A stretch of DNA of 24,744 nucleotides from Pseudomonadota bacterium (lineage in GTDB: Bacteria; Pseudomonadota; Gammaproteobacteria; Pseudomonadales; UBA5518). The stretch lies in NCBI GenBank assembly GCA_963204845.1, contig CAUJIL010000094.1:1-24744 (forward strand), in the 5' to 3' direction. Under the pieces are notes generated by a model, which saw only the letters and a program-made list of their open reading frames with translations, was not told the DNA's origin and ran no database searches. This document shows positions 22,219 through 24,744 of the stretch, one piece after another. Position 1 is the stretch's first letter, and each line of letters opens with the position of its first letter. The translations under genes were made by a program, and so were the position numbers.

Positions 22219-23282
22219 GGCGCCTTCCTCGCGAGCTCGGGTGCGGCGCGGCCCGCGACGAGCGGAAGATCGAGGTAGCTCTTGATGCCGGGTGCGGCGC
22301 GGCACACGGCGGGAATCGCGCTCACGACGTGGATCGCGGTGGCGACGACGCCGGGATTGCGCACGAGGCCCTGCTCGATCGTCTCGGGGTGCCAGCCGTG
22401 GAAGGTGACGAGCGACGAGGGATCGCCGCGAACCTCGACCTCGAAGCGCACGCCCTCGGGGCCGAAGCTCCAGCCGGATTCGAACGGACCGTCGCCCATG
22501 AACCAGTTCGTGCGGACCTCGATCACGGTCTGGCCGCGCACGGTTCCCTCCCAGGTGAAGCGCTGGGCGGTGACGAGCCCCGGCTCGATGACACCGATCG
22601 GTGAATCGACCGGCTCGGACGAGACGGAGACCTCGTGCCGGGTGCGCTTCTTGGGATCGAGATCGAAGCCGAGCTCGTCGGCGACCATGTCGATCGACTG
22701 GCAGAACCCGTCGCCGAGCATGTGCACCATGATGCTCTTACGGGCCTCCTCGGGCGTCTTGCCGAAGAGCATGATGTCGCGAACGACCTGCGGTGCGCCG
22801 TAGGTGCGGATGTCGGACCACTCCTCGGCGCGCACGTACGAGACGTTGCGCGTGAGCGCGGAGATCATCAGCGGGAAGCGCTCCGTGATACCGCCGGGAT
22901 TGATGCCCGTACCGTGCAGGGTGGCGCCGCCCTTCTGGCAGGCGGCCTCGAGCGCGGACCAGTCGCGGTGGCCGCGATAGAACCAGTTGAGCGGCGTGGC
23001 GACGTTCTTGCCCGACTCGAGGATGCGGGTGACCTCGGGCAGGTTCGCCATCACGGGCGCGTACAGCACGCAGTCCGCGTCCAGGTCCAGCAGCGCCTGC
23101 ACGTCGTTCGTTGCCTTCACGCCGGTCCGGCCGCAGCCGGCGATCTCGCCCGCATCGAGCCCCACCTTGTCGGCGCTGTGCACCCAGACGCCCGCGAGCT
23201 CGAGCTCGGGATGCGAGACGATGCCCTCGATGGCGGCGCGGCCGATGCCCCCCGTCGCCCACTGGATCACGCGATAGGTCAT
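22215..23282 (-). CDS. DapB-like / diaminopentanoate dehydrogenase-like NAD(P)-binding protein
   Basis: The 355-residue protein begins with a Rossmann motif, 'YRVIQWATGGIGRAAI' (residues 3-18), and continues with 'DADCVLYAPVMANLPEV' and 'GGATLHGTGINPGG', as in the N-terminal domain of dihydrodipicolinate reductase-like proteins. The C-terminal half resembles the 2,4-diaminopentanoate dehydrogenase C-terminal family ('EVRTNWFMGDG', 'VHVVSAIPAVCRAAPGI'-type ending). Proteins of this type in actinobacteria and proteobacteria are often just called dihydrodipicolinate reductase, though they are not lysine genes; their substrates are mostly unknown. ATG 23282 follows GGGAG by about 7 bases. It is the first gene of the minus-strand run and overlaps the SDR start by 4 bases. 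A divergent SnoaL remnant lies 65 bases upstream. Confidence 0.88.
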   Translation of the reverse strand: MTYRVIQWATGGIGRAAIEGIVSHPELELAGVWVHSADKVGLDAGEIAGCGRTGVKATNDVQALLDLDADCVLYAPVMANLPEVTRILESGKNVATPLNWFYRGHRDWSALEAACQKGGATLHGTGINPGGITERFPLMISALTRNVSYVRAEEWSDIRTYGAPQVVRDIMLFGKTPEEARKSIMVHMLGDGFCQSIDMVADELGFDLDPKKRTRHEVSVSSEPVDSPIGVIEPGLVTAQRFTWEGTVRGQTVIEVRTNWFMGDGPFESGWSFGPEGVRFEVEVRGDPSSLVTFHGWHPETIEQGLVRNPGVVATAIHVVSAIPAVCRAAPGIKSYLDLPLVAGRAAPELARKAP

Positions 23283-23347
23283 GCGAGGTCTCCCGGAACA
23301 GGCCACGGACCCGAACGAGCCTCCACTTTACTCTACGCGAGGCAATC

Positions 23348-23551
23348 GTGTGGCGTCCCATCGACTCGTGTACCCTGCTGGGGGGCGTTTTGGGCTTCGC
23401 CGAGCTGTTCACGCCGGAAGCGGACTTCAACGTGACGGACTACATGGGCGCCGAGTCCGGTCGCATCCGCGGCCGCGATCGCATCGTGGAGACCGTGAGC
23501 ACGGTTCTCGCGAAGGCGCGCACGGTCCACCAATCAAGAGGGCCTGGATAG
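23348..23551 (+). pseudogene. SnoaL-like (NTF2-fold) gene remnant, missing both ends
   Basis: The frame carries 'FAELFTPEADFNVTDYMGAE' and continues to 'RDRIVETVSTVLAKARTVHQ' (bases about 23397-23535), a clear piece of a SnoaL-like domain. The first 16 or so codons after GTG 23348 do not resemble the family: normally a helix of about 25 residues would precede 'FAELF'. After 'ARTVHQ' only 'SRGPG' and a TAG (23549-23551) follow, where about 80 residues of sheet should come. The stop lies inside the intrinsic terminator stem. This is therefore a 45-residue remnant, not a working gene. It may be the leftover of a gene divergent from the DapB-like gene. The 65-base gap between the two holds little else that I can name. 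Confidence 0.65.
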
Positions 23552-23571
23552 TCTCCAGGCCCTTTTTCTTT
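23540..23571 (+). terminator. Strong intrinsic (Rho-independent) terminator
   Basis: GGGCCTGGA (23540-23548) and TCCAGGCCC (23554-23562) form a perfect 9-bp stem with a 5-base loop, followed by TTTTTCTTT (23563-23571). This is the only clear U-tract terminator in the window. It would end transcription coming from the left on the plus strand. It is followed, within 50 bases, by the coding-like start of the ATPase. Confidence 0.85.
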
Positions 23572-23579
23572 GCACGAAT

Positions 23580-23615
23580 CCCCGCGTGGCGGGGGGGTTC
23601 CGGGGATTTGCCCCG
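23580..23615. other. Two short perfect hairpins just before the RepA-like ATPase
   Basis: CCCCGC (23580-23585) pairs with GCGGGG (23589-23594) across a 3-base loop, and CGGGG (23601-23605) pairs with CCCCG (23611-23615) across a 5-base loop. With the terminator this makes three consecutive stems in 76 bases. They might be replication-origin or leader structures of a mobile element, or chance pairing in GC-rich DNA. Confidence 0.35.
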
Positions 23616-23681
23616 CAGAAGTGGGATGCCGCCGATGCTGTGGCCGAAGGCGTCGATGTACCCGCCTTGCTGGCCGAGGCG

Positions 23682-24744
23682 ATGCCGGTCGCCAACACGC
23701 AGCCCCGCCAACCGTTCGAGATCACGCAATGGCGTGCCTGCGAACGCTTCACCGGCGAACCTCAACCCCGGCGCTGGCTGATCCAAGGCGTGTTCCCGCT
23801 CGCCCAGGCCGCACTGGTGGCGGCCGGTGGCGGTGTCGGCAAGTCCTTCCTGCTGCTGGCACTGGCCCGCGAGGTCGCCGCCTTCGATGGTGTCTGGGCC
23901 AATGCGCCGACCCTGTTCGGTGGCGTGCTCGCCGGCCACGGCGTGGCGATCTATGTCACCGCCGAGGACGACGCCATCGAAGTGCACAACCGGCTGAACG
24001 CGCTGGGGCCGATCCCGGACCGCCTCTACGTGCTGCCGCGTCCCGATGCCGGTGGCGCGATACCGCTGTTCGCGCCCGATCCGGCCACCAGAGGCCCATC
24101 GACCACCCCGGCGTGGTTGGCGCTGGAGCAGCAACTGACCACCGTGGCCGGTCTGCGACTGATCATCCTCGATCCGCTGCAGCCGCTGTGCGCGCTTGAT
24201 CTGAACGTGCCGGAGAACGCCCAGTTCGTCTGCTCCCGGCTGGCGGCGCTCGCGGCCAGCACTGGCGCCTCGGTGATCGTGTCGCACCACTTCGCCAAGC
24301 GCGAGGCCTCGACACCCGAGCAGGCCCGCGAAGCGATCCGGGGCACCGGTGGCTTGGTCGATGGGGTGCGCTCGGTCTACGCGCTGTGGAACCCGAAGGA
24401 GGATCAGGCCAAGGCGATCTGCAAGGCACTGGGCGAACCCTTCGAGCGCGGCCGGGTGGTGATGGGTGGCGTGGTCAAGGCCAATGGCCGCGCCAACCTG
24501 CGGGTGACCACCTTCCTGCGCGACGCCCGTGGTCTGCTGGTCGATCGCAGCGACGCCCTGATCCGCGCCCGCCAGACCGACGTGGATCTGCTGCCAGACC
24601 TCAAGGCCGCCATTGCGCGGGCCGCCTCCGAGGGCAAGCCCTACACCAAGACCGGCGGCAACGGCGTCTACGAGCGCCGCCACGAACTGCCGGAGGCCTT
24701 CCACGCCATCGGGAAGCATCGGCTGGCCGAGTGGGTGGGGACCC
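23682..24744 (+). CDS. RepA-like AAA family ATPase (hexameric helicase type) of a mobile element, 3' end outside window
   Basis: The frame is open to the window end. Visible features are Walker A 'AAGGGVGKS' (Lys codon at 23841), 'YVTAEDDA', a Walker B-like 'LRLIILDPLQPL' (about 24154-24189), 'VIVSHHFAKREA' and 'GTGGLVDGVRSVYAL'. This is the AAA_25/RSF1010 RepA-like family, carried by plasmids and integrative elements as replicative helicases. I used ATG 23682 as the start. However, the same frame continues upstream without a stop to 23499, and 'APQKWDAADAVAEGVDVPALLAEA' (from about 23610) reads like coding sequence typical of the linker after a primase/Toprim domain, so the gene may be 5'-truncated or start at GTG 23586 or 23640. 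It is the only mobile-element gene in the window; no integrase or att repeat is seen. Confidence 0.8.
   Translation, partial: MPVANTQPRQPFEITQWRACERFTGEPQPRRWLIQGVFPLAQAALVAAGGGVGKSFLLLALAREVAAFDGVWANAPTLFGGVLAGHGVAIYVTAEDDAIEVHNRLNALGPIPDRLYVLPRPDAGGAIPLFAPDPATRGPSTTPAWLALEQQLTTVAGLRLIILDPLQPLCALDLNVPENAQFVCSRLAALAASTGASVIVSHHFAKREASTPEQAREAIRGTGGLVDGVRSVYALWNPKEDQAKAICKALGEPFERGRVVMGGVVKANGRANLRVTTFLRDARGLLVDRSDALIRARQTDVDLLPDLKAAIARAASEGKPYTKTGGNGVYERRHELPEAFHAIGKHRLAEWVGT

Noticed and set aside
23281..23781. A 166-codon plus-strand open frame through the junction region
   Set aside because: It is Arg/Pro-rich with no domain and lies in a different frame from both the SnoaL remnant and the ATPase.
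1..24744. tRNA, rRNA, CRISPR arrays, insertion sequences and long direct repeats
   Set aside because: None was seen by eye. There is no regularly spaced repeat, no transposase motif and no tRNA-like cloverleaf; coding density leaves little room for them.

Overview
The window is a very GC-rich, gene-dense stretch of bacterial chromosome, with GC-ending codons throughout, ATG/GTG starts, purine-rich ribosome binding sites and many 1-4 base gene overlaps. The gene families (family III CoA-transferases, crotonases, acyl-CoA dehydrogenase, AtuA, P1B copper ATPase, SDRs, SnoaL-like proteins) fit a high-GC proteobacterium with a large CoA-ester catabolic repertoire, perhaps gammaproteobacterial. No rRNA, tRNA or lineage marker is present, so the taxonomy is inference.

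Layout. (1) 1-5588: the C-terminal part of a family III CoA-transferase, a crotonase and an SDR overlapping by 4 bases, a convergent alpha/beta hydrolase, an enoyl-CoA-isomerase-like crotonase, and an aminoglycoside-phosphotransferase-like protein. (2) 5640-7916, minus strand: a complete Cu(I) P1B-ATPase (copA) with no regulator beside it. (3) 8090-19185, plus strand: nine closely spaced genes reading AtuA, CoA-transferase/racemase, CoA-transferase, an uncharacterised beta-rich protein, a two-glutamate enoyl-CoA hydratase, acyl-CoA dehydrogenase, acyl-CoA synthetase, alpha-methylacyl-CoA racemase, SDR. (4) 19217-23282, minus strand: a six-gene run (DapB-like oxidoreductase, internally deleted SDR, SnoaL-like protein, exported SnoaL-like protein, MOSC protein, Rid-family protein), four of whose junctions are coupled or very short. 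(5) 23283-24744: a broken region with a SnoaL fragment, a strong intrinsic terminator, two small hairpins, and a RepA-like AAA ATPase that runs off the window and is the only mobile-element gene seen.

The nine-gene plus-strand cluster is the most coherent candidate for an undescribed pathway. It has genes to activate an acid to its CoA ester (synthetase or CoA-transferase), epimerise a methyl branch (racemase), desaturate (dehydrogenase), hydrate (hydratase) and oxidise the alcohol (SDR). It adds AtuA, known from acyclic terpene utilisation but with no defined reaction, and an unrecognised 328-residue protein. This looks like degradation of a methyl-branched or isoprenoid-type carboxylic acid. 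The substrate is not determined by the sequence, and the geranyl-CoA carboxylase of the classical Atu pathway is not in the window.

The right-hand end looks damaged: an SDR lacks about 80 central residues in frame, a SnoaL gene is a remnant missing both ends, and the ATPase may have lost its 5' end. This could be real genome decay beside a mobile element or an assembly join, and should be checked before biology is built on it.
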